Origin: Pholis gunnellus
Lineage: Eukaryota > Chordata > Actinopteri > Perciformes > Pholidae
Assembly: GCA_910591455.2 (NCBI GenBank)
Contig: OU342808.1
Span: 15,315,404 to 15,379,403, forward strand
Direction of reading: 5' to 3'
Length of the DNA stretch: 64,000 nucleotides
Shown: positions 1-11,569 of the stretch, in pieces
Position numbering within the stretch: the first letter of the stretch is position 1
Layout of the letters: every line of letters begins with the position of its first letter
Notes under the pieces: generated by a model
What the model saw: the letters and a program-made list of their open reading frames with translations, nothing else
Databases searched by the model: none
What the model was told of the DNA's origin: nothing
Position numbers and translations under genes: made by a program

Positions 1-140
1 AACAAGCTTTCTAATATGAAATATGACTGTACTGTCCTGCCCACATATCTTCCTTCATGCAAGAAATCCACAGACCTTCTTGCTACCAGTTTCATGTAAG
101 AAGACCTATTTTCTTTCAACCATAGTTCCTACATGTATTA

Positions 141-300
141 TTTTGGTGCTTTGAGCACCACAAGCAGAGTGCCATGTACTTCCATTATAGTGGAGAGACT
201 GCAGATATCTCAATGGCTGATATCTCCAAAACTAGGCACACCAAAACAATCTAGATTAATAAATAGCACTACATGCAAGAGGAACAAAAACAAGGCAACC
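141..300. repeat. half copy of the foldback MITE found at 35.65 kb
   Basis: This stretch shares long near-identical runs with 35820-35960, including GCTTTGAGCACCACAAGC and GGCTGATATCTCCAAAACTA. Only the right arm of the foldback element is present. It lies in a cemip2 intron downstream of exon 580-389. Confidence 0.75.
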
Positions 301-312
301 AAACCTATTCTT

Positions 313-372
313 TCAAATGTGCACCCACCCACCACACACCACACACCACACCACACACACACACACACACCA
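313..372. repeat. CA-rich simple repeat
   Basis: CACC/CACA-rich low-complexity DNA grades into a pure CA tract. It ends only about 16 bases from the donor of the cemip2 exon 580-389, on the intron side. Confidence 0.9.
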
Positions 373-388
373 CTGGCCTCTCCCTCAC

Positions 389-3300
389 CTTGTATCCTGA
401 CCTGCTTGCTGCGGCAGTGAGAACAGGGCAACAAGGTGAACTCTTCAGCCTGGTGCATGGAGTAGTCTGTGCTGGCAACTACGATCTGATCCCCGGGTTG
501 CCAGGTCTGCTGCACTTTGTCCTGCAGGTTCAGCACCACCTGGTCCACAGCATCCACCTGGAAGCCTGAGATGGGGAAACCTAAGGGGAAGCGGGGCATA
601 GCACTTCATTTAAAATGAAACATGAAGGACAGGACACTAAAATAGTATGAAACTGAATTCTGATGCCTTGTTATTATCGTTAATACACATGTTTTGTACC
701 TAGCCATAAAGGATCTTACGAAGGCTCTTTTCAAGTAAGAACAAACGCTTATTCTTAATATCCATCAAGTGGGGAAGAAAGACATGAGAATAACAGAACA
801 AAATATACAAAATAGTCATTTGCATTTTCTTCTACAGGACTGCATAGTTTAGATCCTGACCTTTAAATAGCTCAATAACCACTGAGATATTGTCTTTTCA
901 CACTTTATCTTCAGTTCAGTTGAGTCAAAATGTGCTTTACGAGGTGTGGGCATACACGGCCGCAATAAATAAAGGAAGTAAATAAAGTGGGTGTGCTAGT
1001 GCCTCACCCGAACCACAAACAGACGCCACACACACACACTTACAACACCTGGTGTTTGTCATAACGGCACCGTCACCCACTGAGGCACAAGAATGTCTTT
1101 AATGTTCAGGTGACTGATCTGTAGAGCAGTTGGCATGTAGTAAACCTCATTTCTCAACCTGTCACCTTCCTCCAAACCCTTTACACTTCAAAGTGAAAGA
1201 AGCCTGACTATTTCATCTGAAGCCTGTTACTGTGATCAACTACAGACAAAGAGCAAACGTACACAAAATGACAGAAGGCATACACTAAGCACTAAAATGA
1301 ATGGCCGAAACAACACTGAACCATGTGCGTTCAAACCATCATAAGCCGTTTCTCACCGTTCTTCCACTCGCTGTAGGCAGTGACCAGGAAGCCCACTCCG
1401 TCCACAGTGGTGAAGTTCTGTCTCGCCAGAGCTCTGCCTCCTGTGTCGTGGTTCTCGTGTTCCCTAACGTCCTCCGAGCACGATGCATTACCCCCGCCGA
1501 CCACTGAGACCAGAGCCCACGCCTGTCTGGACCGACGAAGAGGAAAGTGGGAGAGATGGAGTCATTTACAGACATTACAGTAAACGGGTTTCACACAGAG
1601 AAAAAGTGACCAGGTTCTAGGCCTTTAACATATATTCTCTTTGGATGATGAAATGAATGACGTTGAACTACATCTGAAACTCACTACTCACTGTCAACAC
1701 TCATTCCTGGTTCAACATTACATAACTCGATTCATCAATTAAATGGCTCACAAACATTTACAAATAACAATGTTTTAATCATTTCACAGGTGCGCCGAGG
1801 AGTCGTTGGTACTTCATGAAGCCTATTTAATCATAGTCTTGCAGCTTTATGTCAAATGTTATAAATGAGAATATAACTTGGCACCAAACATGACCCATTA
1901 CGTGTGACAGACGACCCTAACCATCACGTTGAGCCACTGGAAGGTGATGGGGTAGCTGCAGTAGCGAGACGCAACACCAGAATTAGTGGACCAGTGAAAA
2001 TGTCAACAGAACATTCAAATGACCTAATATCTTACAGATGAGACAACTATTCCGATGAAGGGTGTGACCTGAACTGCATTAGGAGTTTCACTGTTCTTGA
2101 GTGTCTGTTAGGTATCAGGTTGATGTGGATCACAGACACACAAACCCTTCCCCTGAGGCTACAGACACAGAGAGACTTATCTGAAACAGGTATGAAACTA
2201 GTGACTAGATGTGTGATGAAGGCAGAGCACATGCCTGTAATGAGCCTGAAGCAGGACAAGAGGAGGCAACTGAATATCAGAGTGAACGTCGTTCGTGGAA
2301 TAATTTAAAAAAAACACGATGAGAGATAGAAAACTAAAAGAATGACATCAGAGAGTTGGAGGGATTATTAAATAAGGGCAGAGGATTTCAGGAAGGGTGT
2401 TCATAGGCTCAGAGGAATAATGGGCGTACTTTCCACATCCCAAACTTCATTCAAAAACAACTTTTCTTTACTTTTGCTCCAAATTCTCCCTGTTTTCCCA
2501 TTGCACATTATCTTATCAAGCGTGTCAAGAAAATTATTCTTAAATGATTAAATATGAAGGAGAGGCTTAAAACCATTGGGTGTGGATGGCGAAAGGGATC
2601 GGGCGTATGACTTAAAGCAAGACAGTGTACTTTGCAACCTTGGATGTTTCAAACGTCATGTCCTTAGCTTCTTAAGAATGTATTATTTCACTTTTTTTTT
2701 GCTGAATGAGTCCAATAAAGCTTAAAGGCTTTTTGCCATTCATTGCTACCTGTTTGTGCATTAGTGTGGTGTACAGGGACATCTACAAGAAGACTGTCAC
2801 CTGTCATTACGCTGTGTGGCTTTCTGAAGAAGTGGTCATTTCACAGTTTCCATTTGCCACATCCTTGTTATGATGTTCACCAGCATTTTAACAGCCTCAT
2901 TGTTTTACAGGAAATAGCAAATGCGAATTCACTGCAGATCGGCATCGACGTGTGTTTAAGTGTAAGTACTCTCCTGGGGGACAAAGATGAAAGACAGAGG
3001 GGTCAAGAGGCACGAGGCCCGGAGCCAACGCTTTATATATGTGGCAGGAAGGATGGTCGACACCCTGAGATCAACGTATAATTCAAAGACATTTTGGTTG
3101 GAGCTGGAGATTACAAGGATAAAGGGGTTCATGAAACATGCTCATGGGAACCCAGGTATGCGTGGCCGACGTCAAATAACAAAATAAACAAGTACCACCA
3201 TTGGTTTCCAAGTGCGTGCCAGCTCCATTCTCTGCAACAGGGCATAACAGGTCATAAACTGATCCACACTTCATCATTACGCTCAACCCTGTAGGTCATA

Positions 3301-5619
3301 ATGCCTTCACCACCAGACTCTTTCAGGCTAAAGCCACTCGGCCGAACATTATGTGACTTTAACGAGACATTAACCTGCATGTTCTCTCATAAACGCATGC
3401 TCCGCGTTTCCTCCTCCCACAAGGAAAATCCACAGAAAGCTAAGATAACAATCTCCACTCCAACAAATGAATAAGAGAGTGCACAGCATCAGCTTATTAC
3501 CACACAAGCACCTGAGAGCATACAAAGATCTATATCGTCTGCTCCATTTGAGGGGATTAGTTTGAAGACGTGGCACCCTAACCCCCGTAGGCGAAATGGG
3601 ACACTGGACAATGTGGCGTAGCACTTGGCTTTACAGTCAAACACGGACCAAACAAAGCCAGGCTACAAATAACTCGGGAGTGAAATGCTGCACTTAGATT
3701 TTCCATTGAGAGAAACTAATGTGTACATACATGTGTTTAAGTGTCTGAACAGAAGACCTAATGTCATGTCAAGTTAAACTCCACTTCTCTCTCTTTATGA
3801 GCTTAAAGATAGAACTAGCCCATGTGGACAGGACGACACTCCTCCAGCATCTGTCCTTTTGCATGCCGGACATTAAATCTTTTGCCACATTTTGCACAAA
3901 TCCTGGAAACTGTCTAACCGTAACCCCATTATCCTGTACGCGCTTCCTTTTCTGGCAGAGCGGGATACAATAAAAACACGGGGGACACAGGAAGAGGAAT
4001 CACTGGGAACAAATCAAAAGGAAAATCACAAATGATCATTTCCCAGGGAAGATGAACATGGCCCAGAACGCTAGTATAAGTCAGTCCTTACGTAAGTGGT
4101 TAAAGAAAAAGCTCATTAACTGCCTTTATCAGCCCCAGGAGACCAAGAGTAAACGAAACACTCCCAAAGACAACACACCATGGAGAACCAGCACAAACTC
4201 TCCTAGAGCTGGCACATTCTGCAACACAGCTGGGACACAAACACACACGTCACGGCAACATCAATCAATCAAACCATGCTTATCTTCATTATTTCATTAT
4301 AAAAACAAATCATTTACAAGTCTGTACAACATTCCCAGATTAAGAAACTGGCACTCTTTACCTGTATTTGAGGTCATAGACAAATCTGCTGCCGAGCTTT
4401 TCTTCAATGGCTTTCTTAGTTTCGTCCAGAAGACTTTTGACAGCAGAGTCTCCCACGGCCAGTGTGACAATGCGGCCCGCTGGCAGGGTCCGCAGCAGCT
4501 GGGTGAGCCGGCGGCTGTCATTACGAGACTCGTGTGTGTCGTAGCGTTCGGAGAACAGCATCGCGGCCGTGTCCTGGTCCACAACGCGCAAGTTGATGCC
4601 TCTGCTGAAGTTCCGCTGAAAGGCGTAACCCCCCGTGGTGAGACCGGAGGCCGGGACGGTCCGGGTCAGCAGAGACCAGGAAACTCTCTCGGTACCGTGT
4701 AGCTCCAGAGTCCCGCCTCTCAGGACTCCTATGAACTTGCGGCCCATGCCGGGCACTTCAGGGGCCGCCTTGTCGTCGGAGCGGCCCACGAGGGCAATGG
4801 TGGCCCGAGAGCGGTAGCGACATTTGGGAGCACCGATGTGAAGGGCTCCACCGTCTTCTATGAGGATGTGACGAGTTCTCAAGGTTATGTTTTTAGAGCC
4901 GTCGGCGTTGTCTGAGAAAACTACTCGACCTGTGAAGAAGAAAAAAGAAATGTTACTTGTCACTTATCAACGTTACAACTCAAAATGTTACTTAACAAAT
5001 CCTGCTGTGCTTACCTCCTGACTGGATGGTTAGTGTGTGGAAGGTAGCAGAAGCCTCCAATCTTAACAAATGTCCCCTCCTCACAAGAACGGCCTTCTCT
5101 GGTTGGTGGCCCGGGTTCCAGCTACTAAGTGATGGATTGTGGTCCGGACAATTCTCTGCAAACATGACCGATCCGTGACAAATTACACAGATGGTATACA
5201 CAGAAGGGAACACATCTGCAGCATAAATAAAGAGATGTACTTTTAAAAAAACTAAATATTTGAATCAGTGATTCGTAATACTGACCGTCTAACACATCTC
5301 CACTTGAGAGACTGAGGACGAGGATGAGGGTGAAGAAGAAAGCCCCGATGGACACTCCGAAACAGATGAATGTGTTCTTTCTCTGCTGGAGGCTCTGCGC
5401 CCGCTCCCTACGCTGGTGCTCCTCCGACAAGTTGAAGGTGGCTCGACGCTCCGGCGGGGGGCCGTGAGGTTTCATCGGGGGAGGCGGTGGAGCTTTGGCA
5501 GGCGGTGGCGAGCGGACCGGAGCCACCCGCCCGGGGACATAACCTGGGGGCCTCTGGTGGTTGCCGTGGGGCGGAGCGGCAAAGACCGAGAAGCGGCTGG
5601 GGCCATCACTCGTCGGCAT
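389..5619 (-). CDS. cemip2: cemip2 (tmem2), membrane hyaluronidase-family protein, 5' part
   Basis: Five coding exons on the minus strand join in phase: 5619-5286, 5155-5015, 4929-4362, 1526-1357 and 580-389. They give about 468 residues; the rest of the protein (about 1,380 aa in the family) lies beyond the left edge. The start MPTSDGPSRF follows a pyrimidine-rich acceptor at 5638. Residues 1-82 are a proline-rich cytoplasmic tail, 83-104 a single type II transmembrane segment. Residues about 120-245 are a G8 domain, then about 255-375 a GG (FAM3/ILEI-like) domain containing VGDSAVKSLLDETKKAI and ALVSVVGGG. The family member TMEM2/CEMIP2 is a cell-surface protein that cuts extracellular hyaluronan and is needed for fish heart and muscle morphogenesis. 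Its position beside abhd17b on the same strand matches human TMEM2 at 9q21.13. CEMIP itself is the alternative, but it is secreted with a signal peptide, whereas this protein has a tail plus membrane anchor. Confidence 0.93.
581..4361 (-). other. cemip2: cemip2 introns
   Basis: Apart from the exon 1526-1357, this interval is intronic. I see no further conserved coding frame or RNA gene here. Longer open frames, such as the plus-strand one from 4052 to 4702, are antisense to the G8/GG exon or lack coding character. Confidence 0.7.
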
Positions 5620-6036
5620 GGTATAAGTGTCTGCTGCCTGAGAGGAGGAAGAAGACGCCAAAAGAGCACATAAAAATAGAGTAAAAACAGCAGGAGGTGA
5701 AGGAAGAGCAAAGGGCTGATTCTGGGGAAACAGCCAATTGCCCTTAAAGCTTCTTACTCGTGGTCCTCCAGGTAAAGATCCCGGCTGTGGGTCTTAAAAA
5801 GACAACAGTCAGCGTATCCTCACTGGTTTGTCAGAGTGACATTAGCTGCTCTTGTCCATGGTGGTGGCGAAGGAGGTTTATGAATAATGGATCTCAACAT
5901 TCCTCAGACTATGTTAACACAGCAAAAACAGATGGCACCAATTACAGTAGGGAAGGAGGAGAGCGCGCCAGCTCGTGTCTGCGCTCGCTTTATTTCACAC
6001 AACTGGAGGAGGTAGCACAAAGTTATCTGAAGCCAC

Positions 6037-6038
<2 letters not shown>

Positions 6039-6082
<44 letters not shown>
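6039..6082. repeat. (AC)n microsatellite
   Basis: Uninterrupted AC dinucleotides, about 22 units, in the first cemip2 intron between the proposed 5' UTR exon and the start exon. The rest of this intron (5638-7562) shows nothing else I can name. Confidence 0.97.
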
Positions 6083-6086
<4 letters not shown>

Positions 6087-7562
6087 AGAAGGGTCATGTG
6101 AACACACACCTGCACACACAAACATGAAGGGGTAAAGGAAATGACACTGCAGGAAAAAAAAAAGGCTTCAATGGCACTTTCCTTTAACACAAACACCCTG
6201 TAACACTGTAATGACATTACAGCTTGCTCACTAGAAGTCTCCAAAAAACACAAAGTCAGCAAGTTCAAGCTTTCACAAGGTTGTTGAAAGTGCAAAACTG
6301 CCCCTTTTAAAACGGACCCACCATGACAGTTATGACTTTCAGACTTTAAATCATCCGAGTGTCTATCATTGCGTCTCTCTCACACACACAAATGTGAACA
6401 GACTCACACACTCCCGTGCCAATTCACACACACAACAAACCATTGTCTTTCCAAGCCAATTAGTCATCATTTTAGCCCAGAGCACAACAAACCTCTTCCA
6501 TCCATAAACAAAGCAATGTACAACCAAGGGCTGCTCAACAAGGGTCCAGTCATTTACACGGACCACAATATATACGCTTCACCCACTTCACCCTGAATCA
6601 TCCCATTAGTGTCTCTGAACCAGACTTGAGCTGATAACTCTCCATATCTCCATACCTAAACTGGAATGTCATCAAGAAAGGAATGCCGATTACACTAACT
6701 TTTGATTTCATATTCTCACGGTCTGTGCCCTGCATTAGACAGACTCAGTGGGAGCCCTGTGATGGTCTGATCCCCTATCATCAGTCTTTATAACTATGTT
6801 TTTATTCCTCACCATATAAAGGGCCAAGGTGGTCCTGCTACTAATTGACCCATCAGAGCATAAGAAGTTCAACTTCTGTAACCTACACTCATCACAAGGC
6901 TGCTCAGCTGTTCGTGAACCTTGTGTATTTCCTAATAACCAGGCACACTCACCGCCTCTCTCGCTCTCGTATTTTCCTGATTTCAGAGCTCCTGTATTTA
7001 AAGCAGATGTGGGGGGGAAAACTGCGAGTGGGAGAGACCACCACAGATTCCTCAGCTGTATAATCAGCCCGTAGTTTGGAAATCGACATTGGGCAATGTG
7101 ACAAGCAGTAAGCCACGTGTTCCCGTTAACTCAAAACTATAAGCGGAAACAGCGCTGTCACAACTCTTAACTAAGTTAATTAAGACTACCTCTTTAATAG
7201 TAACGTGTTGGGAGTGAGTTGAAACGCATTGACTCATATCGAGGTTAAATAAGGTGAGTACAAAAATGATGCTTTTATCACTTATGTTGATGTATTGGCT
7301 CGTTTTGGCCGAAGTGACTCCTTCCTCCACGATAAAGATACACTCATGGTAACGTTACTGGTAGTCTGTCACCAACATGTCACCATAAAAAGAGAGAAAC
7401 ATAAAGGATGGTATACGACACATGTTACGCATTATGTTAACTACCGTTAGCAACATACAACTTTTAAACTAACTAATTAACCCGCTCGAGAAGCCTCTTC
7501 ACGAGAAAACAACCCTCAACTCAAAAGTTTCACTCGGTGGATCCTCTCCACCCCAAACGGCT

Positions 7563-7712
7563 GACGGACAGACACGGACACTGTAACGTGAACGTTAGAC
7601 GGACAGACACGGACACTGTAACGTGAACGTGAACGTTAGACGGACAGACACGGACACTGTAACGTGAACGTTAGACGTTAAACGGACAGACACAGACACG
7701 TTAGACGGACAG
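7563..7712. repeat. minisatellite of about 35-41 bp units
   Basis: A unit beginning GACGGACAGACACGGACA and continuing CTGTAACGTGAACGTTA is repeated three times nearly perfectly (units start near 7563, 7598 and 7639). Two shorter degenerate copies follow at about 7682 and 7705. It lies just inside the first intron proposed for cemip2, next to the putative donor at 7728. Confidence 0.85.
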
Positions 7713-7727
7713 TGGGCTCGTGCGTAC

Positions 7728-8030
7728 CGTTGGTGAGACTGTCCTGCTCCTCTCGCGCTCTGTCCATTCGCTGTCTGCCGAGCCGTTTAAACACGCTGAC
7801 CCGGTGGTGGTGGTGGTGGTGAGACGAATGAATCCGTTCTCCCCCTCGCAGGTTGTCTCTCTGTGTCCCTTTTTAACTACTTTTTCTTCACATGGTGTGT
7901 TTTTTCTGCTGATGGGCTGTCGTTTGTCCCTCGGTCGGCCAGCCCCCCCTGTCCCTCTGTCCCCCTGTCCCGCTGTCTCTCTGTCCCACCGGGAGCTAAG
8001 CAGGCGCGGCTTGCGAGAAAGGAAGTAGTG
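7728..8030 (-). other. cemip2: putative cemip2 5' non-coding exon and promoter area
   Basis: The coding start exon of cemip2 opens with a splice acceptor, so an upstream 5' UTR exon is needed. On the minus strand a good donor (CCAACG followed by gtacgc) ends at 7728. The 300 bases upstream are more GC- and pyrimidine-rich than their surroundings. The exon start is a guess and no TATA box was recognised. Confidence 0.35.
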
Positions 8031-8137
8031 ATGCGTTCACTTTCTGTCGGTCACTTGACATGTATAGTATTAATAACACATAGTGAAGGTTAGTAACGTT
8101 CTACTGTGGTACCATACCAGTCGTTACTATTCTTAGT

Positions 8138-9191
8138 CAGTAGTGGGCCGTCAGGGGCCAGCTAAGCCTTCTCTGCTGGCCTAAACAAAATCACAAAGTT
8201 ATAGCTATATTATAATTTAATAATTTTTCATAAATACACTACATGTATTATAATTTTTTTCCCCATTGGCTTATTTTCTCGTTGCACAGCTACTGTCTTC
8301 CTCTGCAGCGCTGCTTCCAGCACAGCTTGTTTTAAGGAGAGCTTTTATCCAATCAGATTCAGCCCCTATGTCTCTATGTAAGGAGAGAGGCCTGAGGTCC
8401 TCTAGGTAGACTTTGCAGATTAAAGTATATGGGGACGATATTGTTGATTGTCATAGTCTTCAACCAATCACATCTTTAGTTTGACTTGTTGGGCGTATTC
8501 TTTGACGTGCCTTTGGCACCGAGGTAGCCTGCTAAGTACATCTGCATTAACATGCGCCATGATTGGTCAGTGGGCCAGCGCCTGACTAATGTGAAATTTA
8601 AGGAAGCTGGCAGAAGTTAGTTGGAGTAGTCAGAGTTCAAATTGAAAGACATGGAAGAAATTATAACATTATAACGGCAGCCCTGACTCAGCCAGGAAAA
8701 GGATTTTTATGAACGGTGTTCCTGACTGACAGCGTCGCACATTTTATGGCTGGGAATGTGTTTCATTTGAACTGAGCATCTTGGTGTTTGGAGCTATGCT
8801 ACGCTAACCTGAGGACGCCATAGCACGGCAGAACACTACGGTGCTTTTGAAAACTTTTGGAGAAACCCGAGTGGATCTACAGATCAACGAACACGTTCGC
8901 AGGGAAACGGAGCTCCACAACGGTGGTCGGGGCTGGAACTGAAACGATGTACCGAGATTAAACTCTTTGTCAACAAAGAACTCGGTAAGTGACAAACTGC
9001 ATTTGTTTCTTTACATCTGCAGTAAAAATGTATGAATAATATTTGAATGGCTCGTGCTCTTGTGTGGTGGAATGCGTGGATCCGCTGCAGGTCTGCTGGA
9101 TTGATTTGTCATGCTTTGTTGTCATATTAATATATGTGACTGGTTCTTATGACTTGAAATGAAATGCACTGAAATGCACGGCCCGCCACTG
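8138..9191. mobile_element. non-autonomous hAT-like DNA transposon
   Basis: The left end begins CAGTAGTGGGCCGTCAGG. The reverse complement of the right end begins CAGTGGCGGGCCGTGCAT, so they form imperfect terminal inverted repeats. Flanking 8-base direct repeats are TTCTTAGT (8130-8137) and CTCTTAGT (9192-9199), matching at 7 of 8. CAG-type termini with an 8-bp target duplication are the hallmark of the hAT superfamily. There is no transposase frame inside, so this 1,054-bp copy depends on another element. It lies upstream of the cemip2 promoter area. Confidence 0.75.
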
Positions 9192-9199
9192 CTCTTAGT

Positions 9200-11080
9200 A
9201 GTAGTGTACTAGTACTAGTTCAGGGTTGTAGTCAGGATTTTAGAAAACACTACGGTCATGATTCCAAATCTTAAAAACTGTTCAGTTCTATCTTCTGTAA
9301 ATGTAATTTCCCACCAAAAGGGTTTAGATATATAATTGATTAAATACAATTGTAGTATTGTTTTATTTGACATTTGTGAGAATACTGAAAGCCTATTTAG
9401 TGATTGTGTTTGTCACCATTGAGTGTTTAAGTACCTCCAGGTTGCTAAAATACACAAATTCCCAGAAAAATAACTATTAGGACATTACCATAGCGTCTTC
9501 ATAAACACAGCCTCGAAGTAGAGTTGTAGCAGTAATAGTTGGTTGTGTTATAGTAATTCTTGTCATCATCATGTTTAGTATATTTGCTATTTTACATAAG
9601 TAATATAGATGTGTGTATGGGAAGACCAGCATGATTGAATCATAGCTATAATCCTACCAAAAGATGACAAAACGTGTCGACTTTTGTGCAGGGATGTCTT
9701 TGTACTTTGAGAATACATCACTAGTAGTACTACACAGTCTTTTGCTGCAAATATCATGTGACAATATAGTAGTGTGGAGCATAATGATCATGTTAGCACA
9801 TCTTTATTTACAGAATGACAGTGTGACAGTGATTAACCTCTGCTGCAGTGAACTATTGATACCCTGATCACATGAACCCTCAACAGGAAAAGATTTGTGA
9901 AATTAACAGTGAAGTGCAAAAACATAGTTTATTTCTACACGAGCACACTTTTAATTTAGTAGCTGAAGCACAATCTAGCTGTTTTTTGTTGACTCATATA
10001 AAGAAGCAAACATTGACACTTTTTAATGTGGCCTGTGCGTTTCTATCCCCAACCTAAGGTATCTAACATTGGGTCAGATCACCATCATCTTCAGACCTAA
10101 TGAAAGAAAGTAGGGGTTTCCGAGCAGTCATTGAATGTGTCACAAGCAGCACATGAAGTGAGGGGAGGGGCTTAGACCCGGGCCACACTGCCGCCTGCTG
10201 GTCTCAAAGACTAAATACTCTCTCACCTCCCAAACTTTAGACAAAACCTCTTGTCTTGATGCTCCAAATGATGAATTATAAATTTGTAAAAATGTATAAT
10301 AACACAGATACAGTAAGAGTTTGCTGAGTCATAGAAATAAAGCTAATTTTCATTGCAGTCACCTCAGTATTTCCACCACATCCTCTTCCCATAACCTTGC
10401 TAATCTTCCAATGGTCTCCTCATCCATACACTGTTACTGTCCCACAGTCTCAGCAGCAGAGTGGACCTCTTGACCTAAAGCAGTATCAAGTTCTGCTATG
10501 AAATATCATCTTTTTTTGGACCCGGGGGAAAAGTCCCTAACATTGTGCCCACAAGCTCAACTACACTAACTAAACAAAGACGGTTTAGTATTATGAACGA
10601 CATACAGTAATACCACAATGTACATCATCAAATATTAACCGCCTCTGGCGCACAAAAGTAATATTTTATGCAGGATCTGTGTTGGATTTCATTAAATTGT
10701 GCAGGTGTTTGATAATGTGTCCACCTCCTTTAGTCTCACACTTCAAATTTATGAATTCCTCAGTGGCTGTGTTGAAAAGCACAAGACAGAAAACCAGCTT
10801 TTATAAATATGGACTCATGTATCTGGAAATAAAGTTGAATATATAAATTAAGATTTTCATACGACCAGAGAATTTTAAGTTCCCTGAACTCTGCATCTCT
10901 GTCTCCTGAGCTCCCTCTGAAGACTCCATCATACCGTAACGTACCGTCTTCATCACGTGAAGGAGCAGAAGAGAACTCGTCGTCCTGGCACGAGACCATT
11001 TTCATAATGAAAACAAGAAACATTAAAACGTCTGCCCCAAAAATCAACAGTTCAGTCACAGCTCGGGTTGTTTCTCAAAT
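9200..11080. other. intergenic DNA between cemip2 and abhd17b
   Basis: AT-rich sequence with no supported gene. It contains one CTCF-like motif on the minus strand at 10188-10201. A 99-codon minus-strand open frame (10760-11059) lacks splice or conservation evidence and is not called. Confidence 0.6.
10188..10201 (-). promoter_or_regulatory. CTCF-like motif
   Basis: On the minus strand this reads CCAGCAGGCGGCAG, one mismatch from the CTCF core CCASYAGRKGGCRS. Occupancy cannot be judged from sequence. Confidence 0.4.
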
Positions 11081-11283
11081 ACCATTTTATTTGCTCTATC
11101 CATGTTAGAATGAATTCATTAATAGTTATTACATATACGTTCCTTTTGTATTGAAATATGATATACAAAATTAATCTAACTTAGAGATAACGTTAGTCAA
11201 AGTGACCAGTACAACGGTCCTCTTGGTCTAACAGTTGTCATATCAAGAGTTAGAGAAGTAAGAATTAGGACCGTTGAGATGAC

Positions 11284-11304
11284 AAAAAAAAAAAAAAAAA
11301 AAAA
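11284..11304. repeat. poly-A tract
   Basis: A run of 21 A on the plus strand. It may lie in the distal 3' UTR of abhd17b (as poly-U in that transcript) or just beyond it. Confidence 0.9.
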
Positions 11305-11563
11305 TGTCCAGTACAAATATTATTTACAAAGTAAAACTGAAAGAAAGCATAACCTTGTTTATAGGACAAATGAGTTGTGAAAATAAGTAGTTTTCATGAC
11401 AACAATCACCTGACAAACATCAAACTTCCTCTCAAGCTGTGAGTGATCAGGCCTGAAGGTTTACAGTAGCACCCATTGATATATCGGTTATCGTTTACCA
11501 GTGTTTGACCCCTTTTGTGGACACAGGCATCAAAAACACCCAGAAGAAAATGACTCAATGAGA

Positions 11564-11569
11564 TTTATT
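11564..11569 (-). terminator. abhd17b: candidate abhd17b poly(A) signal
   Basis: TTTATT on the plus strand is AATAAA on the minus strand, about 1.65 kb beyond the abhd17b stop. Other AATAAA copies on this strand are at 12308-12313 and 11086-11091, so alternative 3' ends are possible. Confidence 0.4.

Noticed and set aside
4052..4702. Plus-strand 216-codon open frame
   Set aside because: It is partly antisense to the cemip2 G8/GG exon, whose minus-strand translation is clearly conserved; it is a shadow of that GC-rich exon.
10760..11059. Minus-strand 99-codon open frame between abhd17b and cemip2
   Set aside because: The residues match no family I recognise, it lies in or beyond a probable 3' UTR, and no splice or promoter context supports it.
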